Assembly: GCA_045602385.1 (NCBI GenBank)
Contig: JAZSBL010000048.1
Coordinates: 1 to 17,757 of the forward strand
Reading direction: 5' to 3'
DNA length: 17,757 nucleotides
Source of the DNA: SVTX01 sp045602385
Lineage (GTDB): Bacteria; Bacillota; Clostridia; Oscillospirales; CAG-272
The notes under the pieces were generated by a model. It did not search any database and had not been told where the DNA came from. It was given only the letters and a program-made list of their open reading frames with translations. The position numbers and the translations under genes are program-made. Position 1 is the stretch's first letter; each line of letters begins with the position of its first letter. Positions 1 to 6,133 of the stretch are shown in pieces.

Positions 1-294
1 TTCCGTACATTTATCGAGCAAGGTTTTGTCATGATAATATCCACTTTCTAAAACAAGCTCAATCCAATATTCCGTTTCGGAACACTCTTTCAAAGCAATT
101 TGCAGTTTGGCAATAAAGTCAGCCTTGCCGTGAGCATAAAAAGCTTCTCTGATATTCGCGCCTATGCTCGTTCCCGAGCGTAAAAACTGATTGATCAAAG
201 CACTTTCGCACTTTGCTACTCGAAGTTCCTTACATACCTGTATCACTTCAAGCGCAAATGCCTTGGATTTTACAATTAACGGACTTTCGATCAT
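1..294 (-). CDS. Four-helix-bundle protein (S23/IVP family), 5' part only
   Basis: This reading frame starts at the ATG at 294 and stays open for 98 codons to the left edge, so the 3' end is missing. The translation contains the family-like segment RSGTSIGANIREA, followed by an amphipathic helix with a KADFIAKLQIALKE stretch and ETEYWIELV. These match the small four-helix-bundle proteins (TIGR02436) related to proteins encoded in 23S rRNA intervening sequences and to the Avd accessory protein of diversity-generating retroelements. Members are usually about 115-130 residues, so most of the protein is present. Their cellular role is not established; they are basic and thought to bind nucleic acid. 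An AAAGGTGG-type ribosome site lies about 10 bases upstream, and a promoter at 325-353 serves the gene separately from the tRNA behind it. No reverse transcriptase or rRNA is visible beside it. Confidence 0.85.
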   Translation of the reverse strand, partial: MIESPLIVKSKAFALEVIQVCKELRVAKCESALINQFLRSGTSIGANIREAFYAHGKADFIAKLQIALKECSETEYWIELVLESGYYHDKTLLDKCTE

Positions 295-324
295 AACCTT
301 ACCACCTTTCACTTTGCTATATCA

Positions 325-353
325 ATTATACCATAAAACCTATTACTTTTCAA
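325..353 (-). promoter_or_regulatory. Sigma-A promoter for the four-helix-bundle gene
   Basis: On the minus strand TTGAAA (353-348) and TATAAT (330-325) are separated by 17 bases. The expected start is near 318, giving a leader of about 25 bases before the ATG at 294. Confidence 0.75.
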
Positions 354-364
354 CCTGATATAAT

Positions 365-393
365 AAAAAATGCTTTTCGCCACAGCGAAAAGC
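365..393 (-). terminator. Intrinsic terminator-like hairpin
   Basis: GCTTTTCGC (372-380) pairs with GCGAAAAGC (385-393), a 9-bp stem with a 4-base loop, followed on the minus strand by six T (370-365). It stands between the tRNA and the promoter of the next minus-strand gene, so it could act as a backup stop for tRNA read-through or belong to the adjacent repeat. Confidence 0.6.
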
Positions 394-409
394 TACATCA
401 GATACCTTC

Positions 410-493
410 TCACTATTCACTATTACTTATTACCTCCAAAAAAATTCCTCTGCGGAGGGAGAAAAGTGAAAAGTGAAGAGTGAAAAGTGAAGA
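410..493. repeat. Inverted clusters of 7-base repeats
   Basis: Four heptads alternating GTGAAAA and GTGAAGA fill 466-493. Two TCACTAT heptads at 410-423, followed by a looser TACTTAT, are inverted relatives of them. Between the clusters lies a short CCTC/GAGG hairpin (447-458). The stretch is non-coding and could fold as a long imperfect stem. A 60-codon minus-strand frame crosses it and the tRNA but has no coding character. Confidence 0.6.
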
Positions 494-496
494 GGT

Positions 497-525
497 AAAA
501 AAATATCCTCGGAACAAGTCCGAGG
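497..525 (-). terminator. Terminator of the initiator tRNA
   Basis: CCTCGGA (507-513) and TCCGAGG (519-525) form a 7-bp stem with loop ACAAG. On the minus strand it is followed, after ATA, by seven T (503-497). It begins 8 bases beyond the encoded CCA of the tRNA. A T-run on the other side (528-534) makes it potentially bidirectional. Confidence 0.85.
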
Positions 526-533
526 AATTTTTT

Positions 534-611
<78 letters not shown>

Positions 612-646
612 ATATTTTTTGTGCCCTGTTCTCTTGGGCGAATAAT

Positions 647-675
647 ATTATAGCATATTATATGTGCCTTGTCAA
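647..675 (-). promoter_or_regulatory. Consensus promoter of the initiator tRNA
   Basis: The minus strand has TTGACA (675-670) and TATAAT (652-647), both perfect, spaced by 17 bases. Transcription would start near 640, leaving about 29 bases of 5' leader before the mature tRNA, which contains a small GTGCCCTG/CTTGGGC-like hairpin. Confidence 0.88.
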
Positions 676-789
676 CCCCTTTTTTGTACTTTTTTAAAAA
701 TCTTTTTTCCCTCTTTTTACATTTTTCGTCTTTATTAACATCTACCGCTGCCTCAGTTTAGTCAACTTAACAAAATTTCCTTATATCTA

Positions 790-818
790 TTGACAAAAGA
801 GTTCAAAAGTTCTATAAT
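790..818 (+). promoter_or_regulatory. Promoter of the five-gene membrane cassette
   Basis: TTGACA (790-795) and TATAAT (813-818) with a 17-base spacer. The expected start near 825 gives a leader of about 44 bases to the ATG at 869. No other clear promoter is visible before 4712, so it may serve all five genes. Confidence 0.88.
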
Positions 819-868
819 GTCATCATATATATTTATATGCACCACTTGCAAAGGGGGATACTCGTAAA

Positions 869-1462
869 ATGGGATCGCAGGCTTTAGATATCAGGTGCCC
901 CGGATGCGGAGCGCCGGTCACCACCAGCCAGACAGAGTGTATGTTTTGTCACAACCCTGTCGTAATCACATCCTTTAACAGCGTAACGTCAATGACGGGG
1001 CTTGAGCTTAACAAGTATATCTCTTCATACAAAAAATCGCTTGGCGAGCACCCCGATGACCGCGCCCTTAACATGTCGGTCGCGCTCTGCTACATGAAGC
1101 TTAAAATGTACGACGAGGCATACAAGGCGTTCTCCAAGGCAATCGAGGACAACTTTGATTATTCCGACTCCTACTTCTACGCGGCGGTCTGCCTGCTTAA
1201 GGGCAGAAAGGCATTTCTCTGCTCCCGCCCTGAGATCGACAAGATCATGGAGCTGATGAATGCGGCAACCATGATAGAGGAACGCGGAGTATACTTCTAC
1301 TTTATGGCGTACATAAAGTATGACTACTTTAAGCGCAAGTTCTTGAATACAACACCTAACTACAAGGACTACATGGCTCTTGCATCGGCCAAGGGCTGCT
1401 CCCAGATGGACGTAAAGACTCTGTTCGAGATGCTCGGAGTCGACGCCCCAAATATGATCTGA
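869..1462 (+). CDS. Zinc-ribbon and TPR-like protein
   Basis: The 197-residue protein opens with a four-cysteine zinc ribbon: C10-P-G-C13 and C24-M-F-C27, with GAP following the first knuckle. After a linker (about residues 40-60), residues 62-125 read as helix-turn-helix units of tetratricopeptide type, for example DDRALNMSVALCYMKLKMYDEAYKAF and a second unit SDSYFYAAVCLLKG. The rest is helical and rich in Tyr/Phe. There is no signal peptide or membrane segment, so it should be cytosolic. The start is supported by AAGGGGG at 851-857, 11 bases before the ATG. Zinc-ribbon proteins encoded next to SPFH proteins are known in Bacillus (the ydj group), and a scaffold or adaptor role is a reasonable inference. 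The substrate or partner is unknown. Confidence 0.85.
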   Translation: MGSQALDIRCPGCGAPVTTSQTECMFCHNPVVITSFNSVTSMTGLELNKYISSYKKSLGEHPDDRALNMSVALCYMKLKMYDEAYKAFSKAIEDNFDYSDSYFYAAVCLLKGRKAFLCSRPEIDKIMELMNAATMIEERGVYFYFMAYIKYDYFKRKFLNTTPNYKDYMALASAKGCSQMDVKTLFEMLGVDAPNMI

Positions 1463-1468
1463 CTTTCT

Positions 1469-1486
1469 TGCATAATACGTTATGCA
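1469..1486 (+). promoter_or_regulatory. Intercistronic hairpin before the Cys/Lys-rich gene
   Basis: TGCATAA (1469-1475) and TTATGCA (1480-1486) form a perfect 7-bp stem closed by TACG. It begins seven bases after the upstream stop and is followed by A-rich, then T-rich sequence (1487-1514), then the strong ribosome site AGGAGG. It could stabilise or process the mRNA; it lacks the immediate T-run of a terminator. An in-frame ATG at 1482 sits inside the stem and is an unlikely start. Confidence 0.5.
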
Positions 1487-1529
1487 TAAAAAAATAAAAA
1501 ATTTTTTGCTTTTTCAGGAGGAAAAACAA

Positions 1530-2324
1530 ATGGGATGCTTGAGTATACCTAAAAACAACAAAGGAAACCAGAAAAACGCGATCGATCCGCTCGTTCTCAG
1601 AAAGCGCGGTAAGAGAGAGGGACAGTGCCAGTGCATAGATTACCTCTACGCTTCCACACAGACTCCCGAGCAGGCTCCTAAGAAGGGTTGCCTCGCTTCT
1701 CTTCAGAAGAAGGCAGGATGCCTTGGCAACGAGAAGAAGGCTTGGACAATGGATGACTACATCAACTATGTTGACCAGACAATCAACAGCCTCAATCTCA
1801 GAGAAAAGGCTATTTCAAAGATCGGCCTTGACGAAACACAGATCTCCGAGATTCCCCCTGTTGTTCTCAACAGCTTTATTTACAGAGGCGACGATATCGC
1901 GATCAAGTCCGAGGAAACAAGCATCGGCGGTATTTGGAGAAACGTTTCCAACAAGTACTCTGTAACATGGATCTTCTTCTCCGCAACACAGATCTATACA
2001 TACACCTACATCCTTGACACAACAAGCGACAACGCAGTTGAGTACACAAAGGACTTCTTCTACACCGACATCACATGTATCAGAACAGAGCATGAGGTTG
2101 AGGAGAACATCATTGAGCGCAAGAAGACTCTCCAGGGTTGCGGTTGCTTCAAGAAGAAGAACAAGGAGCCCGAGAGCCAGTACTATCACGCTAACAAGGA
2201 GTACGATACTCTCTCCATCACAGTTCCCAACGATAGCTACTCATTCTGCTGCCTGACCAATGAGACCATTGAGCAGAGCATCCAGGCTGCAAAGGCTATG
2301 ATCCGCGAAAAGAAGAACGGCTAA
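1530..2324 (+). CDS. Unrecognised Cys/Lys-rich protein of the SPFH cassette
   Basis: I do not recognise this 264-residue protein. The start at 1530 is chosen because AGGAGG (1516-1521) stands 8 bases before it; the in-frame ATG at 1482 has no such site. The N-terminal quarter is basic and carries several short Cys motifs: MGC at the very start, GQCQC, KKGCL and KAGCLG. Residues about 75-225 look like a compact alpha/beta domain, with a hydrophobic beta-rich core (SVTWIFFSATQIYTYTYIL) followed by KDFFYTDITCIRTE; this is reminiscent of bacterial PH-like domains, but only loosely. A second cluster, GCGCFKKKNK, precedes the last strand and a C-terminal helix. No signal peptide or membrane helix is seen. 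Lys is mostly AAG, Asn almost always AAC and Thr often ACA, which together with the strong ribosome site suggests high expression. A hairpin lies on each side. Confidence 0.8.
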   Translation: MGCLSIPKNNKGNQKNAIDPLVLRKRGKREGQCQCIDYLYASTQTPEQAPKKGCLASLQKKAGCLGNEKKAWTMDDYINYVDQTINSLNLREKAISKIGLDETQISEIPPVVLNSFIYRGDDIAIKSEETSIGGIWRNVSNKYSVTWIFFSATQIYTYTYILDTTSDNAVEYTKDFFYTDITCIRTEHEVEENIIERKKTLQGCGCFKKKNKEPESQYYHANKEYDTLSITVPNDSYSFCCLTNETIEQSIQAAKAMIREKKNG

Positions 2325-2335
2325 TTCTGTTTCAG

Positions 2336-2369
2336 AATAAGGCAAGGTGCTTTTGCCTTGCCTTATTTT
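2336..2369 (+). terminator. Strong hairpin, probable partial terminator inside the operon
   Basis: AATAAGGCAAGG (2336-2347) pairs perfectly with CCTTGCCTTATT (2356-2367), a 12-bp stem whose end merges into a short T-rich tail (TTATTTTG). It begins 12 bases after the stop of the Cys/Lys-rich gene. No new promoter is visible before the next gene, so it may let only part of the transcription through. Confidence 0.7.
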
Positions 2370-2382
2370 GCATATTAACCTT

Positions 2383-2829
2383 ATGGAAGACAAAAACAGA
2401 ATCATTGTATCCGCTTCAACCGTCAAGGTGGTCCCGCAGCAGGAAGAGGAGGAAAAATTTGTCCCCCACAATCCACTGAACAGACCCAAGATGCACTATG
2501 TAAAGCCTATAATCGCGTTTTCGGTATTTGTTATACAGTTCGTATTGCTCTGCCTTATCCCCTACTCCGAGTGGTGGATAGGCGCGATAGTCCTGACCGT
2601 CTACACCGTCGCGTATATGTCGGTCATCGCAAAAAGAACGGTTATCTGGCTTGTACATTTGTATCAGAATTTAGCTACGGACGAAGTACGCCTCAAATGC
2701 TGCTTTGAGCCGAGCTGCTCCGAATACATGATACTCGCGGTTCAAAAATACGGAGTTATTCGCGGTGTGTATAAGGGGATCCGCCGTTTGATCCGTTGCG
2801 GCGATGAGCACGGAATAGATTACCCGTGA
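2383..2829 (+). CDS. YidD-domain membrane protein with N-terminal extension
   Basis: The 148-residue protein ends in a YidD domain (about residues 88-148). Visible signatures are the amphipathic LVHLYQNL lead-in, CCFEPSCSEYMILAVQKYG (residues 106-124), KGIRRLIRC (131-139) and a terminal GIDYP. YidD is a small membrane-associated protein that assists YidC-dependent insertion of membrane proteins, and it is normally about 70-90 residues. Here about 85 residues precede it: an acidic cytosolic stretch (EEEE at 21-24) and two membrane helices (about 41-60 and 65-85). The ATG at 2383 is preferred; an in-frame GTG at 2347 lies in the terminator-like stem. No convincing ribosome site precedes 2383, so expression may be low. 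The gene does not sit in the usual rpmH-rnpA-yidD-yidC context. The domain call is firm, the function of this fused form is not. Confidence 0.85.
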   Translation: MEDKNRIIVSASTVKVVPQQEEEEKFVPHNPLNRPKMHYVKPIIAFSVFVIQFVLLCLIPYSEWWIGAIVLTVYTVAYMSVIAKRTVIWLVHLYQNLATDEVRLKCCFEPSCSEYMILAVQKYGVIRGVYKGIRRLIRCGDEHGIDYP

Positions 2830-2857
2830 TCATTTATTTAAATTAGGGAGAATAATC

Positions 2858-3976
2858 ATGGCATTTTTCAATAAAAATCCTAACGAGGCTGCGTATCAGG
2901 GCGGCAAGAAGCATTGGGCAGACGTTATCAAAAACACAGGCCCCGGCGACCTTCTGATATGGAGACAGCCCGAGGAGGACTTCAACACGAACTCCACGCT
3001 TATCGTTATGCCCGGAGAGTCCGCCATTTTTGTAAAGGGCGGTACTATCGAGCAGGTGTTTGAAAGCGGAACCTATACCCTTTCCACACAGAACTACCCC
3101 TTCATTTCTCGCTTGAGAAATGCATTTACAGGCGGTATAAGCACCTTCAATTGCGTAGTTTATTTCGTTAAGACCGCGCATACCACAGAGATCATGTGGG
3201 GCACGGATTCTCCTATCCAGGTAAGGGATAAGCTTCTCGGAATAGCTACAAAGCTCCGCGCAAGAGGCGCGTACAGGGTGCAGATCACCAATCCCGCGGT
3301 ATTCCTTACCAAGCTGATCGGCAACAATTTCGTAGCTGCGACACCCGAAGGAATTACAAGATTCTTTGTAAGTGAGTTCCAATCCAAGATCAAGTCAATA
3401 ATTGCAAAAGCTATAAACGAGTCCAACACCGAGATACTCGGAATCGACGCCCGTCTTGACGAGCTTTCCGAGCTTATCAAGCCCCTGGTCAACGAGGCGG
3501 TCGACGCATACGGTATGAGATGTGTAAGCTTCTCTGTAATGGCAGTAGACATCGACGACAGCGAGCTTCGCCAGAAGTACGACGAGATCGGCATGGACGC
3601 TATCGCCAAGATGAGAAACGCGCAGGCCGACAAGATGGTAATGGATACCCTTGGCGACAAGTGGGCGCAGCAGCAGGCGGTAAATATTATGAGCACCTTT
3701 GCGGAAAACTCCGGTAAAGGCGGAGATGGCATGACCAACGCTGCAATGGGCATGGGAATGGGTATGGCGGCAGGAAACATGTTCGGCGGAATGGCGCAGC
3801 AGATGTTCGCGCCCATGCAGCCCATGCAACCCATGCAGCAGCCCGCGGCAGCTCCCCAGCCTGCGGCGGATGATCCCATGGAAACCCTTGCAAAGCTTAA
3901 GAAAATGCTTGATGCCGGTCTTATTGAACAGGCAGAATACGACAAAAAGAAGGCTGAAATTTTAAGCAGAATGTAA
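2858..3976 (+). CDS. SPFH-domain protein with C-terminal SHOCT domain
   Basis: The 372-residue protein has the layout of the 'virion core protein'/YdjI-like SPFH family. Residues about 20-270 form the SPFH region, with DLLIWRQPEEDF, NSTLIVMPGESAIFVKGG and the later NEAVDAYGMRCVSFSVMAVDI. A Met/Gln/Pro/Ala-rich linker follows (about 292-338, with MQPMQPMQQP). The last about 33 residues, PMETLAKLKKMLDAGLI to the end, are a SHOCT domain, a short helical module often found at the ends of membrane-linked proteins. SPFH proteins assemble on membranes and organise microdomains. There is no signal peptide. The ribosome site GGGAG is 28 bases past the upstream stop. In Bacillus a related SPFH protein acts with zinc-ribbon partners and PspA; no PspA is encoded in this window. 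Confidence 0.9.
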   Translation: MAFFNKNPNEAAYQGGKKHWADVIKNTGPGDLLIWRQPEEDFNTNSTLIVMPGESAIFVKGGTIEQVFESGTYTLSTQNYPFISRLRNAFTGGISTFNCVVYFVKTAHTTEIMWGTDSPIQVRDKLLGIATKLRARGAYRVQITNPAVFLTKLIGNNFVAATPEGITRFFVSEFQSKIKSIIAKAINESNTEILGIDARLDELSELIKPLVNEAVDAYGMRCVSFSVMAVDIDDSELRQKYDEIGMDAIAKMRNAQADKMVMDTLGDKWAQQQAVNIMSTFAENSGKGGDGMTNAAMGMGMGMAAGNMFGGMAQQMFAPMQPMQPMQQPAAAPQPAADDPMETLAKLKKMLDAGLIEQAEYDKKKAEILSRM

Positions 3977-4010
3977 TTTTGCGTTTTGCTAAGAAAGGAA
4001 GGACGGAATT

Positions 4011-4673
4011 TTGGGATTTTTATTTTCAACTGCATTAATACTGATCTTTAACGTTTTGTTCTTTATACTTGGAGGCGTAGACCACACAACGGCGGCTTGG
4101 ATAGCGTACGGCGCAATTCACCTGTCTTACATTATCTCTATTGCCAGCCCCTATCTTGTAAAGAACCAGACCAACCGCGTAGGCAGCGCGCTGTCGGTGT
4201 CATACGTTTCCGCGATAAATCTTGTTATACAGATAGTCGTTGGCGGATTGATCATTATCATCGACCCCGACAGCTATACCGGAACTTTAGTCATTGAGCT
4301 TATCATGCTCATCGTCTATATTGCGATACTCGTCACGCTTCTCCTTGCCAACAAGGATACCGAAGCGGCAATTGCGCGCCAGAAGGAAGAGGTCTTCTTT
4401 ATCAGAGATCTCGCGGGCCGCGTAAAGCTTTTGATGGGACGCGATACAAGCGGAAGACTTGACAAGCCCCTTGAAAAGCTGTACGACGTGATCTTCTGCT
4501 CTCCCACTCGCTCTTGCGCTTGCGTAAAGCCGCTTGAGGCAGAGCTTACGGCAAAGATAGGCGAGCTTGAAGGCGCGGTCCTCGGAGGACGCACGGACGA
4601 TGCCGAGCGCATCATCGGCGAAGCGTTGCTTTTGATCGACAGAATACAGCTCACACTTAAAAACGTTCAGTAA
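4011..4673 (+). CDS. Four-TM protein with cytoplasmic helical tail
   Basis: The 220-residue frame begins with TTG at 4011, preceded at 3994-4002 by AAAGGAAGG, a good ribosome site at 8 bases; no ATG or GTG competes. Four membrane helices are visible at about residues 3-22, 28-50, 63-84 and 90-113. The tail (114-220) is charged and helical, with KPLEKLYDVIFCSPTRS and a coiled-coil-like end. I do not recognise the family. Such a tail suggests a docking site for the cytosolic zinc-ribbon or SPFH partners upstream, which is inference. It is the last gene of the unit: a strong terminator starts 7 bases after its stop, and the gap from the SPFH gene is 34 bases. Confidence 0.82.
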   Translation: MGFLFSTALILIFNVLFFILGGVDHTTAAWIAYGAIHLSYIISIASPYLVKNQTNRVGSALSVSYVSAINLVIQIVVGGLIIIIDPDSYTGTLVIELIMLIVYIAILVTLLLANKDTEAAIARQKEEVFFIRDLAGRVKLLMGRDTSGRLDKPLEKLYDVIFCSPTRSCACVKPLEAELTAKIGELEGAVLGGRTDDAERIIGEALLLIDRIQLTLKNVQ

Positions 4674-4679
4674 AGCATT

Positions 4680-4712
4680 CCCTCTTGGCAGACCGCCAAG
4701 AGGGATTTTTTA
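4680..4712 (+). terminator. Terminator of the membrane cassette
   Basis: CCCTCTTGGC (4680-4689) and GCCAAGAGGG (4695-4704) form a perfect 10-bp stem with a 5-base loop, followed by ATTTTTTATTT. Confidence 0.93.
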
Positions 4713-4805
4713 TTTGTGCGGCAACCGTTTCAGACTAACGCTCCCAAGCATCAAAAAGTGATACCTTTCCCGAAAAAGTTTTTTCCCCAAATAGCAAAAA
4801 CGCAC

Positions 4806-4834
4806 TTGACTTTCCGTAAACGGTGTAGTATAAT
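4806..4834 (+). promoter_or_regulatory. Promoter of the glycerol dehydrogenase gene
   Basis: TTGACT (4806-4811) and TATAAT (4829-4834), spacer 17. The start would be near 4841, with a leader of about 57 bases. Confidence 0.85.
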
Positions 4835-4897
4835 ATCATTGACAAAAAAATAACAATTTTATTGTCCGTATTTTTTAAAAAGCAAGGAGATATAAAA

Positions 4898-5995
4898 ATG
4901 GCAAAAATTCTTATTTGCCCTAACAAATACGTTCAGGGCGCAGGCGAAATGGGTAAGATCGCGGACTACGCAAAGGCTTACGGTAAAAAGGCGCTTGTAG
5001 TTATCACCGCTTCGGGCTACAAGAGAATCGGCGCAACGCTTGAGGCAAGCTTCGGCGCTGGCGAGGTCAGCGCAGTTTATGACTACTTCAACGGCGAGTG
5101 CTCCTGGAACGAGATCAACAGACTTATCGCGGTTATGAAGGACAAAGGCTGCGACATGGTCATCGGTATCGGCGGCGGTAAGATCCTTGACACGTCCAAG
5201 GCTGTCGCAAACGCATGCAAGACTCCGGTTATCATCTGCCCCACCATCGCATCGACTGACGCACCCTGCTCCGCTCTTTCGGTAATCTATACTGACGAGG
5301 GTGTATTCGAGGAGTATCACTGGCTCCCCGCTAACCCCAACATGGTCCTCATGGATACAGAGATCATCGCAAAATCTCCCGCGCGCCTTACCGTTTCAGG
5401 TATCGGCGACGCGCTTGCAACCTACTTTGAGGCAAGAGCAACAAAGGCAAAGGACGCAGGCACATGCGCAGGCGGAAAGGTTACCTGCGCGGCTATGGCT
5501 CTCGCAGAGCTCTGTCTTGACACACTCCTTGAGGAGGGCGTTAAAGCTAAGCTCGCTCTTGAGGCAGGCGCATGCACAGAGGCAGTTGAAAAGGTCATCG
5601 AGGCTAACACGCTTCTCTCCGGTATCGGCTTTGAGTCGGGCGGACTTGCGGCTTCGCACGCTATCCATAACGGACTTACCGTTCTCCCCGAGTGCCACCA
5701 TATGTACCACGGTGAGAAGGTTGCCTTCGGTGTTCTAACACAGCTCATGCTTGAGAACGTTCCCACCGAGGAGCTTGACGAGATCGTAAACTTCTGCATC
5801 GAGGTAGGACTCCCCGTAACACTAGGCGAGCTCGGCGTGACCGAGGTTACAGACGAGAAGCTTATGGCAGTTGCAAAGGCAGCTACCGTAGAGGGCGAAA
5901 CCATCCACAACATGCCCTTCGAGGTTACAGCCGAGAAGGTCGTTGCGGCTATGAAGGCTGCAGACGCATACGGCAAGTACATGCTCTGCCTCTGA
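4898..5995 (+). CDS. gldA: Glycerol dehydrogenase (NAD+, zinc/iron type)
   Basis: This 365-residue protein is the usual length for GldA, which oxidises glycerol to dihydroxyacetone with NAD+. The N-terminal half is the dinucleotide-binding domain with GIGGGKILDTSKAV (residues 90-103) and TIASTDAPCSALSVIY (116-131). The metal ligands expected from characterised GldA are present: D171 in SGIGDALATYFEA, H254 in AASHAIHNGL and H271 in CHHMYHGEKVAFG. The ATG at 4898 has AAGGAGAT just upstream; the earlier in-frame start at 4862 has no ribosome site. The gene is monocistronic, with its own promoter and terminator. No dihydroxyacetone kinase lies next to it. A related polyol or hydroxyketone substrate is possible, since the family is somewhat promiscuous. 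No defects are seen. Confidence 0.93.
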   Translation: MAKILICPNKYVQGAGEMGKIADYAKAYGKKALVVITASGYKRIGATLEASFGAGEVSAVYDYFNGECSWNEINRLIAVMKDKGCDMVIGIGGGKILDTSKAVANACKTPVIICPTIASTDAPCSALSVIYTDEGVFEEYHWLPANPNMVLMDTEIIAKSPARLTVSGIGDALATYFEARATKAKDAGTCAGGKVTCAAMALAELCLDTLLEEGVKAKLALEAGACTEAVEKVIEANTLLSGIGFESGGLAASHAIHNGLTVLPECHHMYHGEKVAFGVLTQLMLENVPTEELDEIVNFCIEVGLPVTLGELGVTEVTDEKLMAVAKAATVEGETIHNMPFEVTAEKVVAAMKAADAYGKYMLCL

Positions 5996-6013
5996 TAGCT
6001 CATAATACTATTA

Positions 6014-6044
6014 TCCGACACGGCGCGCCGTGTCGGATTTTTTT
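6014..6044 (+). terminator. Terminator of gldA
   Basis: TCCGACACGG (6014-6023) pairs with CCGTGTCGGA (6028-6037), loop CGCG, followed by seven T. Confidence 0.95.
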
Positions 6045-6064
6045 ATCAAATATTCCCTATTTCA

Positions 6065-6093
6065 TTGACAAAACGAGATATGTGTGATACAAT
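6065..6093 (+). promoter_or_regulatory. Promoter of the M20 amidohydrolase gene
   Basis: TTGACA (6065-6070) and TACAAT (6088-6093), spacer 17. An upstream in-frame TTG of the next gene falls in the -35 box, which excludes it as a start. Confidence 0.85.
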
Positions 6094-6133
6094 TTTTCTG
6101 ATGAATAATATACACTTCAATTTGGAGGCAAAA

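Noticed and set aside
1..294. Diversity-generating retroelement because of the Avd-like fold
   Set aside because: No reverse transcriptase, template repeat or variable repeat is visible, and the family also occurs alone.
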